Of a stretch of 64,000 bases of DNA, positions 8,277 to 16,479 are shown one piece after another. The notes beneath the pieces were generated by a model. It ran no database searches. It was not told where the DNA came from and saw only the letters and a list, made by a program, of their open reading frames with translations. The position numbers and the translations under genes are program-made. The number at the start of each line of letters is the position of its first letter. Positions within the stretch are counted from its first letter, which is position 1. Source of the DNA: JBBQSN01 sp963825505 (GTDB lineage: Bacteria > Actinomycetota > Actinomycetes > Actinomycetales > CAWJMD01). The DNA is taken from the NCBI GenBank assembly GCA_963825505.1, contig CAWGTL010000018.1, forward strand, positions 186,001-250,000, written 5' to 3'.

Positions 8277-8600
8277 GTGGACGCCTCGCCCGCGGTGGTG
8301 CTGGACGCCCTCGGCGACCCCACCCGCCGGGCGATCCTGGAGATCCTGGGACGTGCGCCGTCCGGCGTCCAGGAGATCGCCGACCACCTGCCGGTGAGCC
8401 GGCCGGCGGTGTCGAAGCACCTGCGGCTGCTGAAGGCGGCGGGGCTGGTCGCCGACGAGCCGGACGGCACGCGGCGGGTCTACCGGCTCGAGGCCGAGGG
8501 TGTCGAGCAGGTGCGGCGCTACTTCGCGAGCGTCTGGGGGGACGCGGCGCCCCGCTTCCGGATCGCCGCCGAGAACCTCACCCCGCGGGACGACGGGTGA
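8277..8600 (+). CDS. ArsR/SmtB-type winged-helix repressor, 107 aa
   Basis: VVLDALGDPTRRAILEIL is the standard ArsR opening and DHLPVSRPAVSKHLRLLKAAGLV the recognition helix region; DGTRRVYRL is the wing. No Cys metal site is present, so it belongs to the metal-independent subgroup that is often paired with AHSA1/SRPBCC genes. GTG 8277 is one base after the stop of the preceding gene and GTGA overlaps the next gene, so the three form one transcript. It probably binds the palindrome at 7775-7798. Confidence 0.9.
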   Translation: MDASPAVVLDALGDPTRRAILEILGRAPSGVQEIADHLPVSRPAVSKHLRLLKAAGLVADEPDGTRRVYRLEAEGVEQVRRYFASVWGDAAPRFRIAAENLTPRDDG

Positions 8601-9043
8601 CCGCCGACGAGGTCGAGCCGCTCGTGGTGGAGCTCGTCGTCGCCGCCGAGCCCGCCCACGCGTTCGAGGTGTGGACGCGTCGGTGCTCGACCTGGTGGCC
8701 CGCCTCGCACACCGTGAGCGGGGACCCGGCGACGATCGAGTTCGAGCCCGCGGCGGGGGGCCGCATCGTGGAGCGCGGGCCGGACGGCGCAGAGCACCTG
8801 TGGGGCGAGGTGACCACGTGGGCGCCACCGGGCCTGCTGCGCTACCGCTGGCACCTGTTCTTCGACCCCCGGGAGGCCACGGACGTCGAGGTGACGTTCC
8901 GCGCTGTCGACGGCGGCACCGTGGTGCGCCTCGAGCAGTCCGGGTGGGAGGGCCTGGGCGCCGCCGGGCCTGCTCGCCGCGACCGCACCGGCGTCGCCTG
9001 GCGCGAGCTCACCGACCGCTTCCGGCAGGCGCTGTCGCCGTGA
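8597..9043 (+). CDS. SRPBCC domain protein (AHSA1-like), 148 aa
   Basis: GTG 8597 overlaps the ArsR stop (GTGA). Features of the AHSA1 group are VEAPAHAFEVWT-like VVAAEPAHAFEVWTRR, the WWP motif, FEPAAGGRIVERGPDG, WGEVTTWAPPGLLRYRWH and the C-terminal GWxxLG/W-type ending (SGWEGLG, then GVAWRELTDRF). It probably binds a small hydrophobic ligand; many such genes are stress- or ArsR-linked. No catalytic residues can be assigned. Confidence 0.85.
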   Translation: MTADEVEPLVVELVVAAEPAHAFEVWTRRCSTWWPASHTVSGDPATIEFEPAAGGRIVERGPDGAEHLWGEVTTWAPPGLLRYRWHLFFDPREATDVEVTFRAVDGGTVVRLEQSGWEGLGAAGPARRDRTGVAWRELTDRFRQALSP

Positions 9044-9066
9044 CGAGGGCAGTGGGGCTGCGCCTC

Positions 9067-9072
9067 TAGGGT
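9067..9072 (+). promoter_or_regulatory. -10 box TAGGGT for the acyl-CoA ligase gene
   Basis: TAGGGT ends 7 bases before ATG 9080 with no ribosome-binding site between, a leaderless arrangement like that at ppgK. Confidence 0.5.
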
Positions 9073-9079
9073 TGAGCGC

Positions 9080-10918
9080 ATGAGCGCAGCGACCACCTCG
9101 GCGATCGCCCGTCCCACCGGAGCCGACGCCTGGTGGCGCGGTCCCGACGCCCCGCGCAACCTCGCGGACCTCGTGCCGCACCACGCGGCGACCGACCCCG
9201 ACCTGCGGATGCTGTCGCGCCGCGACGGCGCGTCCTGGGTCGCGGTGACGGCCCGCGAGCTGCTCCTCGAGGTCGAGGAGGTCGCGCGCGGCCTGGTCGC
9301 GGCCGGCGTGCAGCCGGGCGACCGCGTCGCCCTGATGGCCAAGACGCGGTACGAGTGGACGGTCGTCGACCTCGCCGTCTGGGCGGCCGGCGCGGTGAGC
9401 GTGCCGGTGTACGAGAGCTCGTCGGCCGAGCAGCTGCGCTGGATCCTGGCGGACTCCGGTGCGGTCGCGGTCGTCGTGGAGCACCACGGTCACGAGGAGC
9501 TGCTCACCGAGGCCCGCGGGCAGGTGCCGGGCGGTGGCCCCACCCACCACTGGGTGATCGACGCACGCACCCCCGAGCTGTCGCTGGAGGCGTTGCGCGC
9601 GAGCGGGTCCGAGGTCGGCACCGGCGAGCTCACCACGCGGCGGGAGGCGATGACGCGCGACACCCTCGCGACCCTGATCTACACCTCGGGCACCACGGGC
9701 CGGCCGAAGGGTGTCGAGCTGACCCACGGCAACTTCCTCGACGAGGTGTCGTCGGCGATCGAGTTCCTGCCCGAGCTCTTCGAGGACCCCGAGGCCTCGA
9801 CGCTGCTGTTCCTGCCGCTCGCCCACGTGTTCGGACGGATGATCCAGATCGCGGTGGTGCAGATGGGCGTGCACACCGGCCACAGCGACATCGCCCGGGT
9901 CACCAAGGACCTCGCCACCTTCTCGCCCACCTTCGTCCTGGCCGTCCCCCGGGTGTTCGAGCGCGTCTTCGACGGCGCCCGGCGCAAGGCCGTGGCGAGC
10001 GGACGCGAGAAGGTCTTCGACGCCGCCGCCCGGACCGCGATCGACTGGAGCCGTGCGCTCGACCGCGGCCGCCCCGGGCCGGTGCTGCGGGCCAGGCACG
10101 CCCTGTTCTCCCGGCTGGTCTACGGCAAGATCCTCGACGCCCTCGGAGGTCGCGCCCGGTGGGCGGTGTCGGGTGGCGCCGCCCTCGGCGAGCGGCTCGG
10201 GCACTTCTTCCGCGGCATCGGGGTCACGGTGCTCGAGGGCTACGGGCTCACCGAGACCACCGCGGCCTGCACCGTGAACACCCGCGGGGCACAACGCGTC
10301 GGCTCGGTCGGGCGTCCGCTGCCCCGGTTCCAGGTGCGGGTGGCCGAGGACGGCGAGGTGCTCATCAGCGGGGGCCACGTGTTCGGCCGGTACTGGGGCG
10401 ACGAGAAGGCCACCGCCGAGGTCCTGCAGGACGGCTGGTTCCGCACCGGCGACCTCGGCGCCCTCGACGCCGACGGGTTCCTCACGATCACCGGGCGCAA
10501 GAAGGAGATCCTGGTGACCTCGGGCGGCAAGAACGTCTCACCGGCACCGCTGGAGGACGTCGTGCGCTCCAACCCGCTGGTGAGCCAGGCTCTCGTCCTC
10601 GGCGACGACCGGCCGCAGATCACGGCGCTGGTGACCCTCGACCCCGACGGCGTGGCCGCGTGGCTCGAGCAGCACGGCCGCCCCGCGACGCCGGTGGCCG
10701 GGCTGACCGAGGACCCCGACCTGCTCGCCGCGATCAAGGAGTCGGTGACCGAGGCCAACCGGGGTGTGTCGTCGGCGGAGGGCATCAAGAAGATCCGGGT
10801 GCTCCCGGTCGACTGGACCGAGCAGAGCGGGCACCTCACCCCGAGCCTGAAGATGAAGCGGGCCGTGATCATGCGCGACTTCGCGGCCGACGTGGAGGCC
10901 CTCTACCCGAGGCACTGA
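9080..10918 (+). CDS. long-chain acyl-CoA ligase (AMP-forming, FadD15-like), 612 aa
   Basis: ANL-superfamily adenylating enzyme. The P-loop TLIYTSGTTGRPKGVELTHG is near residues 196-215, followed by FLPLAHVFGRMIQ; the A5 motif EGYGLTETTA is at ~385-394, the A7 hinge TGDLGALDADGFLTITGRKKE at ~457-477, and the A10 Lys in the C-terminal GHLTPSLKMKR. Full length for the FadD15/FAA1 group, which activates long-chain fatty acids to acyl-CoA in the cytosol via acyl-AMP. It stands alone, converging on the acyltransferase gene 15 bp away. Chain-length preference cannot be read. Confidence 0.92.
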   Translation: MSAATTSAIARPTGADAWWRGPDAPRNLADLVPHHAATDPDLRMLSRRDGASWVAVTARELLLEVEEVARGLVAAGVQPGDRVALMAKTRYEWTVVDLAVWAAGAVSVPVYESSSAEQLRWILADSGAVAVVVEHHGHEELLTEARGQVPGGGPTHHWVIDARTPELSLEALRASGSEVGTGELTTRREAMTRDTLATLIYTSGTTGRPKGVELTHGNFLDEVSSAIEFLPELFEDPEASTLLFLPLAHVFGRMIQIAVVQMGVHTGHSDIARVTKDLATFSPTFVLAVPRVFERVFDGARRKAVASGREKVFDAAARTAIDWSRALDRGRPGPVLRARHALFSRLVYGKILDALGGRARWAVSGGAALGERLGHFFRGIGVTVLEGYGLTETTAACTVNTRGAQRVGSVGRPLPRFQVRVAEDGEVLISGGHVFGRYWGDEKATAEVLQDGWFRTGDLGALDADGFLTITGRKKEILVTSGGKNVSPAPLEDVVRSNPLVSQALVLGDDRPQITALVTLDPDGVAAWLEQHGRPATPVAGLTEDPDLLAAIKESVTEANRGVSSAEGIKKIRVLPVDWTEQSGHLTPSLKMKRAVIMRDFAADVEALYPRH

Positions 10919-10932
10919 CCTGCCACCGCCGG

Positions 10933-11937
10933 TCAGGCGGCGGGCCAGCGGAACCAGCCGACGCCACCGGTCCAGTGCCGTCCGGCGCGCAGGTGGTCGC
11001 CGACCACCCGTTGCAGCGAGGTACGGCGCGGCAGCGCGTCGAGGTCGTCCTCGCGGCGGCCGAAGACGAACTCGACCACGGCCTGGTCGTCGCTGGTGGC
11101 GCGGTCGACCAGGTGGAACCGGCGCCGGAACGCCGCGATGTTGGACTCCGGCCGCACCAGGTCGCCGAGCGCGGGGTCGAGCAGCCACGAGTGGCAGGTG
11201 GCCACGCGCACGTCCTCCTCCGGCAGGTGCGTCGCGAAGAACCGGACGGCGCGCACGATCGAGGTGTCGCAGTCCTGCGGGGTGAACGGTCCGCAGTAGT
11301 CGGGGATGTGCACGCCGAGCGAGTGGTCCCCCGCCGCCACCTGCAGGCCACCCGCCGTGACGTCCTGCGCGGTGGTCGTGCCGAGGCGTGCGCGCTCGAG
11401 CTGCAGCCGTCCGAGCTGGACGATCCGTCCGCGGGTGTGCAGCGCCAGCCAGTCGGTGTTGACGCACAGGCCGCCGTGCCCGTGGCGGCGCCGGGTGTGG
11501 GTCACGTGCCGCCCGACGTCGGCGAACGTCGCGCGCACGACGTCCTCCCCCACGCCCCGCCCCGCCCACCACCGGCGGGTGCGAGGGGCGGCGGCGACCA
11601 CCGCGAGCAGCGGCAGCCAGCGCAGGTCGTCGTGCAGGTGCGGGTACTCCGGCGGCACCGGGTGCGCCTCGAGGTCGCCGAGACCGGCGAGCAGCACCGA
11701 CGCCGTGCGGCGGACGAGGGTGTCGGCGTCGCTGCCCGTCGCCGGACGGGCGGCCAGGGCGTCGGCGACGTCGACGTGGGGGACGCCGAGGTCGAGCAGG
11801 GCGTCGACCAGGTCGTGCCCCGCCGGCAGGTCGAGGTCGTCGGCGGGCGTGACCCGCTCGAGGGTGTCGACCCACCCGGACAGCTCGGGCCGCCCGCGCA
11901 GCAGGTCGAGGTCGAACGGCCGGGCGGCCGCCGTCAC
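10933..11937 (-). CDS. acyltransferase domain protein (GNAT-like, DUF5596 type), 334 aa
   Basis: Start GTG 11937 overlaps the aldo/keto reductase stop (GTGA), so both are translated from one message. The sequence matches a family of ~330-residue actinobacterial proteins with an N-terminal helical part and a C-terminal GNAT-like acyltransferase part (GLCVNTDWLALHTRGRIVQLGRLQLER, then VHIPDYCGPFTPQDCDTSIVRA, HSWLLDP and FGRREDDLDALPRRTSLQR). The acceptor is unknown. I am fairly sure of the family and not of any reaction. Convergent with the acyl-CoA ligase gene; whether they share a pathway is only a guess. Confidence 0.7.
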   Translation of the reverse strand: MTAAARPFDLDLLRGRPELSGWVDTLERVTPADDLDLPAGHDLVDALLDLGVPHVDVADALAARPATGSDADTLVRRTASVLLAGLGDLEAHPVPPEYPHLHDDLRWLPLLAVVAAAPRTRRWWAGRGVGEDVVRATFADVGRHVTHTRRRHGHGGLCVNTDWLALHTRGRIVQLGRLQLERARLGTTTAQDVTAGGLQVAAGDHSLGVHIPDYCGPFTPQDCDTSIVRAVRFFATHLPEEDVRVATCHSWLLDPALGDLVRPESNIAAFRRRFHLVDRATSDDQAVVEFVFGRREDDLDALPRRTSLQRVVGDHLRAGRHWTGGVGWFRWPAA

Positions 11938-12944
11938 GAGCCGGCGTCCCCTCCCGCGAGGGCGTCGTCGAGGTCGGCGAGGTCGTCCGGGCCGGGCTGC
12001 CAGCGCCCGGCGGCCACGTTCGCGCGCACCTGCTCGGGACCGGTGGCGCCGGCGATCACCGAGCCGACCGCGGGCTGCGCGGCGAGACCACCGATCGCGA
12101 CGTCCAGCATGCTCACGCCGCGCTCCTGCGCGAACCGCTCGACCGCCTCGATCCGGTCGAAGTCGGCCGCGGCGAGGCGTTCGGGACGGGAGGCGAGCCG
12201 GGTGCCCTCGGGGGCGGCGTCGCCGCGGCGGTACTTGCCGGTGAGCAGCCCGGACGCCAGCGGGAAGAACGGCAGCAGCCCGACCCCGACGTGCTCGCAG
12301 GCGGGCACGAGGTCGGCCTCGACCTCGCGCTTCAGCAGGGAGTACTCGTTCTGCGCCGAGACGAACGGGGTGAGGCCCGCGGTGCGCGCCGTCCAGTCGG
12401 CGTCGACCACCTGCCAGCCGGTGAAGTTCGAGCTGCCGACGTAGCGCACCTTGCCCTCGAGGACGAGCTCGTGCAGCGCCTGCAGCGTCTCCTCGACCGG
12501 CGTCAGCGGGTCGGGACGGTGGATCTGGTACAGGTCGATCCAGTCCGTGCCGAGGCGCCGCAGGCTGGCCTCGACGGCGGTCCGCACGTAGCGCCGCGAC
12601 CCGCGCACACCCCAGTCCGGGCCGTTGACGCCGTCCATGTCCATGCCGAACTTGGTGGCGACCAGGACCTCGCCGCGGCGCGAGCCGAGGGCGCGTCCGA
12701 GCAGCTCCTCGCTCTGCCCGGGCGTGCCTCCGTAGATGTCCGCGGTGTCGAACAAGGTGATGCCCTCGTCGAGCGCGGTACCCACCACGGCGTCGGTGGC
12801 GGCGGCGTCGATCCTGCCCCCGAAGTTGTTGCAACCGAGCCCCACCACCGACACCGTCAGCCCGCTCGCACCGAGCTGGCGGTACCCCGGATCGGCGAAA
12901 CGGGCAGTTGGGCCGGACGTGTGTATCGAGGAGGTCTGGGTCAC
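11934..12944 (-). CDS. aldo/keto reductase, 336 aa
   Basis: AKR (beta/alpha)8 barrel. The catalytic tetrad is visible as Asp/Tyr in LFDTADIYGG, Lys in VATKFGMD and His in DLYQIHRPDP; the cofactor end is GSVIAGATGPEQVRANV. NADPH is the usual cofactor. Start GTG 12944 is supported by TAGGGT 6 bases upstream (12951-12956). First gene of a two-gene operon with the acyltransferase. A related paralogue is at 39483-40514. Substrate unknown. Confidence 0.88.
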   Translation of the reverse strand: MTQTSSIHTSGPTARFADPGYRQLGASGLTVSVVGLGCNNFGGRIDAAATDAVVGTALDEGITLFDTADIYGGTPGQSEELLGRALGSRRGEVLVATKFGMDMDGVNGPDWGVRGSRRYVRTAVEASLRRLGTDWIDLYQIHRPDPLTPVEETLQALHELVLEGKVRYVGSSNFTGWQVVDADWTARTAGLTPFVSAQNEYSLLKREVEADLVPACEHVGVGLLPFFPLASGLLTGKYRRGDAAPEGTRLASRPERLAAADFDRIEAVERFAQERGVSMLDVAIGGLAAQPAVGSVIAGATGPEQVRANVAAGRWQPGPDDLADLDDALAGGDAGS

Positions 12945-12950
12945 CTCAGC

Positions 12951-12956
12951 ACCCTA
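12951..12956 (-). promoter_or_regulatory. -10 box TAGGGT for the aldo/keto reductase operon
   Basis: Minus-strand TAGGGT, 6 bases before GTG 12944, no ribosome-binding site between: leaderless type. Confidence 0.45.
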
Positions 12957-13167
12957 CGACCTCAGGTGCGGCGGCCCGACGGCCGATGGAACCGGGGACG
13001 GCGGACGCGCGTCGGTCGTGCAGGAGGGTGATCACCGGGCTCCGGTGACCCGTCCGGCGCAATCCGGCCCCGCGCGACGCCCGGCGGACGCACGATGGAC
13101 GCGGACGTCACCAGGACGAGACAGATGCACGACGACGCGTGCGCACCGAGACGACGAAGGCCAGGAC

Positions 13168-14454
13168 GTGACCCACCCGAGCACCGGACGCAGCACCCGC
13201 TGGCGTCGGACCCTCACCGCCGCGGCGGCTGCCACCTTCGTGGCGGCCACCCTGCTGCTGGCGAGCCCCGCGATGGCGGCGCCCGACGGCGGCGAGAACG
13301 TACCCGTCGACCCCACCGGTGTGGTCGTCCCCACCGCCGAGGAGCTCGCCGCGCAGCAGGCGGAGGCCGAGCGTCTCGCCGGCGAGGTGGACAACACCGA
13401 GGAGGCGCTGGCGACCGCCAGGAAGACCGTCGACGACCTCACCGCGAAGGCCGAGGCGGCGCTGGAGTCCGAGCGGGTCGCGCAGCGCGCGCAGGCCGCC
13501 GCCGAGAGCGAGCGGGCGGCGCAGGAGCTGCGCCTGCAGGCTGCCACGGCGCTGGTCGAGTCGCGCAAGGGCGAGCTCGGACGCTGGGCGTCGCAGACCT
13601 ACCGGCACGGCGGCTCGCTGGGCGACATCGAGGGCTTCATGACCCTGGTGCAGTCCGAGAGCACCGACGACCTCGGCCAGCGGGTGCAGATGCTCGACCT
13701 GGTCGGGCGCTGGCGCGGCTCGGTGGTCGACACCGTCGAGGAGGCCGAGGCCGTCCAGGAGGACGCCACGAAGAAGTCCGCGGCCGCCGCCGAGGCCGCC
13801 GAGGTCGCCGCCGCGCAGGCCGTCCAGGCCCGCAGCGAGGCCGACGCCGCGCTGCAGGCGCAGCAGGCCCAGGTCGCCGTCTTCGGTGCGCTGCTGCGCA
13901 AGGTGAGCACCGAGGCCGAGGCGGCCGACGCGAAGACCGAGGAGATGGCCCGCGTCCGGGCCGAGGCCGAGCAGCTGCGGCTCGCCGCGCTGGCCGGCGC
14001 GTGGAAGGACAACCGGGTCACCGGCGCGGTCGGTGACTGCGAGGGCCTGCCCACCGAGTCCTACAGCAACGGCCTCATCCCCGCCGAGGCCCTGTGCCCG
14101 GTCTGGGCCTCCCCCGGCCACCGGCTGCGCGCCGACGCCGCGTTCTCGTTCAGCACGCTGAGCCAGGCCTACGCCGCGGAGTTCGGCAGCCCGATCTGCA
14201 TCACCGACTCCTACCGGACGCTGCAGGAGCAGATCGCGGTGCGCGCGGCCAAGCCGACGCTGGCCGCCGTGCCCGGCACGAGCAACCACGGCTGGGGCAC
14301 CGCCGTCGACCTGTGCGGCGGGATCCAGACCTTCGGCTCCGCCCAGCACGTGTGGATGCGTCAGAACGCCCCCCTGTACGGCTGGTACCTCCCGTCGTGG
14401 GCGCAGCAGACCGGCAGCAAGCCGGAGCCGTGGCACTGGGAGTACGGCGGCTGA
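13168..14454 (+). CDS. secreted M15-family D-Ala-D-Ala carboxypeptidase with coiled-coil N-domain, 428 aa
   Basis: Start GTG 13168 (VTHPSTGRSTRWRR) gives a clear signal peptide: Arg-rich n-region, Ala-rich hydrophobic core, cleavage near SPAMAAP. Residues ~55-280 are Ala/Glu/Gln-rich coiled coil like the N-terminal domain of cell-wall hydrolases such as RipA. The C-terminal M15B/VanY-type domain shows SNHGWGTAVDLCGG (zinc His and Asp), the SYRT substrate motif (TDSYRTLQEQ) and WHWEYG (catalytic Glu and third zinc His, EPWHWEYGG at the end). It should trim peptidoglycan stem peptides outside the cell. The coiled coil may hold it near a partner such as an ABC-type FtsEX regulator, which is an inference. 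Confidence 0.9.
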   Translation: MTHPSTGRSTRWRRTLTAAAAATFVAATLLLASPAMAAPDGGENVPVDPTGVVVPTAEELAAQQAEAERLAGEVDNTEEALATARKTVDDLTAKAEAALESERVAQRAQAAAESERAAQELRLQAATALVESRKGELGRWASQTYRHGGSLGDIEGFMTLVQSESTDDLGQRVQMLDLVGRWRGSVVDTVEEAEAVQEDATKKSAAAAEAAEVAAAQAVQARSEADAALQAQQAQVAVFGALLRKVSTEAEAADAKTEEMARVRAEAEQLRLAALAGAWKDNRVTGAVGDCEGLPTESYSNGLIPAEALCPVWASPGHRLRADAAFSFSTLSQAYAAEFGSPICITDSYRTLQEQIAVRAAKPTLAAVPGTSNHGWGTAVDLCGGIQTFGSAQHVWMRQNAPLYGWYLPSWAQQTGSKPEPWHWEYGG

Positions 14455-14479
14455 TCCCGCGAGGGACATACTGGGCGCG

Positions 14480-15694
14480 GTGACCGTCCCCCGCCCGGAG
14501 CCGCCGTTCCGGCTGCGATCGGTGGCGCTCACCGCCTTCGGACCCACCGTCGTCAACGCGCTCGGGCACGGCGCGGTCATGCCCGTGCTGGCACTGCGCG
14601 CCCGTGAGCTGGGTGCCGACGTCGGCACCGCCGCCCTGGTCGTGGCCCTGCTCGGCATCGGCCAGGTGCTCACCTCGCTGCCGGCCGGCGCCCTGGTGGC
14701 CAGGGTCGGTGAACGCAGGGCGCTGTTCCTGGCCGGGGCCGTCGACACCGTCGCGATGGTCTGCGCCTCGCTCGCCGGTTCGGTGATCGCGCTCGGCGCG
14801 GCGGTGGTCGTCAGCGGCGCCACCTGGACGGTGTTCCTCATCGCCCGGCAGGGCTACATGATCGACGTCGTCCCCGGCGGCGAACGGGCCCGGGCGATGT
14901 CGACCCTCGGCGGCAGCCACCGGATCGGGCTGTTCGTCGGCCCGTTCGTCGGGTCCGGGCTGATCGCGCTGTCCGGGCTGCCGGCGGTCTTCCTGCTGGC
15001 CGCGGCGATGTCGGCGGCGGCGGGCCTGCTCGCGCTGCTGCTGCCCGACACCCCGCACCGGCCCACGGCCGAGGCCGCCCGCCCGCTCCGCGTCGTCGAC
15101 GTCCTGCGCCGCCACCGGCACGTGCTCGCCACCCTGGGCAGCGCGGTGGTGGTCATCGGCGTCACCCGCTCGCTGCGCACCAGCCTGCTGCCGCTGTGGG
15201 CCGAGTCCGTCGGCCTCGACCCGGCGCAGACCTCGCTGGTGTTCGGCGCCGCCAACCTCGTCGACGTCCTGCTGTTCTACCCGGCCGGCGTGGTGATGGA
15301 CCGGTACGGCCGCACCTGGGTGGCGGTGCCCGTGGTCGGCCTGATCTCGGCCGGCGTGCTGCTGCTGCCGCTGGCCACCACCTTCGTCACCGTGCTCGGC
15401 GCCGCCGTCGTCATGGCCGTCGGCAACGGTCTAGGTTCGGGCATCGTGATGACCCTGGGTGCCGACGCCGCGCCGGTCGAGGGGCGATCGCAGTTCCTGG
15501 GCGGGTGGCGGCTGAACGGCGACCTCGGCGCCACCGCCGGCCCGCTGCTGGTCTCCGGTCTCGTGGCGCTGGCCCCGCTCGCGGTGGCGTGCCTGGTCAC
15601 CGGAGGGCTGGGCCTGGCGAGCACGGCGTGGGTCGGCCACCAGGTGCGCCGCGTCGACCGCGCCCTGCGGGGCGGCGGGACGGTGGCGCCGTGA
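14480..15694 (+). CDS. MFS transporter, 404 aa
   Basis: About 12 predicted TM segments; the loop-2/3 motif is AGALVARVGERRALFLAG and the loop-8/9 equivalent AGVVMDRYGRTWVAVPV, as in MFS_1 efflux proteins. Start GTG 14480 follows CATACT by 7 bases, a possible leaderless -10. The next gene overlaps by 4 bases (GTGA at 15691-15694). Substrate unknown; linkage to a glycerophosphodiesterase and a second MFS gene suggests, without proof, a small uptake or efflux operon. Confidence 0.88.
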   Translation: MTVPRPEPPFRLRSVALTAFGPTVVNALGHGAVMPVLALRARELGADVGTAALVVALLGIGQVLTSLPAGALVARVGERRALFLAGAVDTVAMVCASLAGSVIALGAAVVVSGATWTVFLIARQGYMIDVVPGGERARAMSTLGGSHRIGLFVGPFVGSGLIALSGLPAVFLLAAAMSAAAGLLALLLPDTPHRPTAEAARPLRVVDVLRRHRHVLATLGSAVVVIGVTRSLRTSLLPLWAESVGLDPAQTSLVFGAANLVDVLLFYPAGVVMDRYGRTWVAVPVVGLISAGVLLLPLATTFVTVLGAAVVMAVGNGLGSGIVMTLGADAAPVEGRSQFLGGWRLNGDLGATAGPLLVSGLVALAPLAVACLVTGGLGLASTAWVGHQVRRVDRALRGGGTVAP

Positions 15695-16479
15695 CCGCAC
15701 CGGGTGGCTACCTCGACGTCCCGACCCCGCTGGTGATGGCGCACCGCGGGTTCAGCCGCGACGGCCTGGAGAACTCGATGGCGGCCTTCGCGGCGGCCGT
15801 CGAGCTGGGCGTCACCCACCTCGAGACCGACGTGCACGCCACCGCCGACGCGCGGCTGGTGGCCTTCCACGACGACGTCCTCGACCGGGTCACCGACGGG
15901 CGCGGCTCGCTCGCGACGCTGCCGTGGGACCAGGTCCGGCGGGCGCGGATCGGCGGCACCGAGCCCGTGCCCCTGCTCGAGGACGTCCTCGGCACCTGGC
16001 CCGACGTCCGGCTCAACATCGACGTCAAGGCACCCGCCGCCGTCGGCCCGCTCGTCGACGCCGTCCACCGCACCCGCTCCTGGGACCGGGTCTGCATCGC
16101 CTCGTTCTCCGACGCCCGGCGCCGGGCGGTGCTGCGCCGCCTGCCCGCCGGGGTGGCGTCCTCCCCCGGCCAGAGCACCGTCGCCGTGTTCTGGGTCGCC
16201 ACGCGGGGGCCGTACGCCGTCTCCGCCCTGCGCCGGCTCACGGCCGACGTCGTCTGCCTCCAGGTGCCCGAGCGGCACGGGCGGGTGCGGGTGGTCGACC
16301 GCCGGTTCGTCCGCGCCGCGCACGCCGCCGGGCTGCAGGTGCACGTGTGGACGGTGGACGAACCGGACGACATGCACCGCCTGCTCGACCTCGGCGTCGA
16401 CGGGCTGATCTCCGACCGCGCCGACACCGCCCTGGATGTCGTCCGCGAGCGGGGTCGAGGGTCCACACTCGGCGCATGA
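15691..16479 (+). CDS. glycerophosphodiester phosphodiesterase (GDPD), 262 aa
   Basis: Start GTG 15691 overlaps the preceding MFS stop. The TIM-barrel catalytic motifs are present: MAHRGFSRDGLENSMAAF (His and metal ligands HRG...EN), HLETDVHATADARLVAFHDD (Glu-Asp and second His), and NIDVKAP. The end VHVWTVDEPDDMHRLLDLGVDGLISD is the standard GDPD C-terminus. It hydrolyses glycerophosphodiesters to glycerol-3-phosphate and an alcohol. No signal peptide, so it is cytoplasmic. It overlaps the next gene as ATGA. Confidence 0.92.
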   Translation: MTAPGGYLDVPTPLVMAHRGFSRDGLENSMAAFAAAVELGVTHLETDVHATADARLVAFHDDVLDRVTDGRGSLATLPWDQVRRARIGGTEPVPLLEDVLGTWPDVRLNIDVKAPAAVGPLVDAVHRTRSWDRVCIASFSDARRRAVLRRLPAGVASSPGQSTVAVFWVATRGPYAVSALRRLTADVVCLQVPERHGRVRVVDRRFVRAAHAAGLQVHVWTVDEPDDMHRLLDLGVDGLISDRADTALDVVRERGRGSTLGA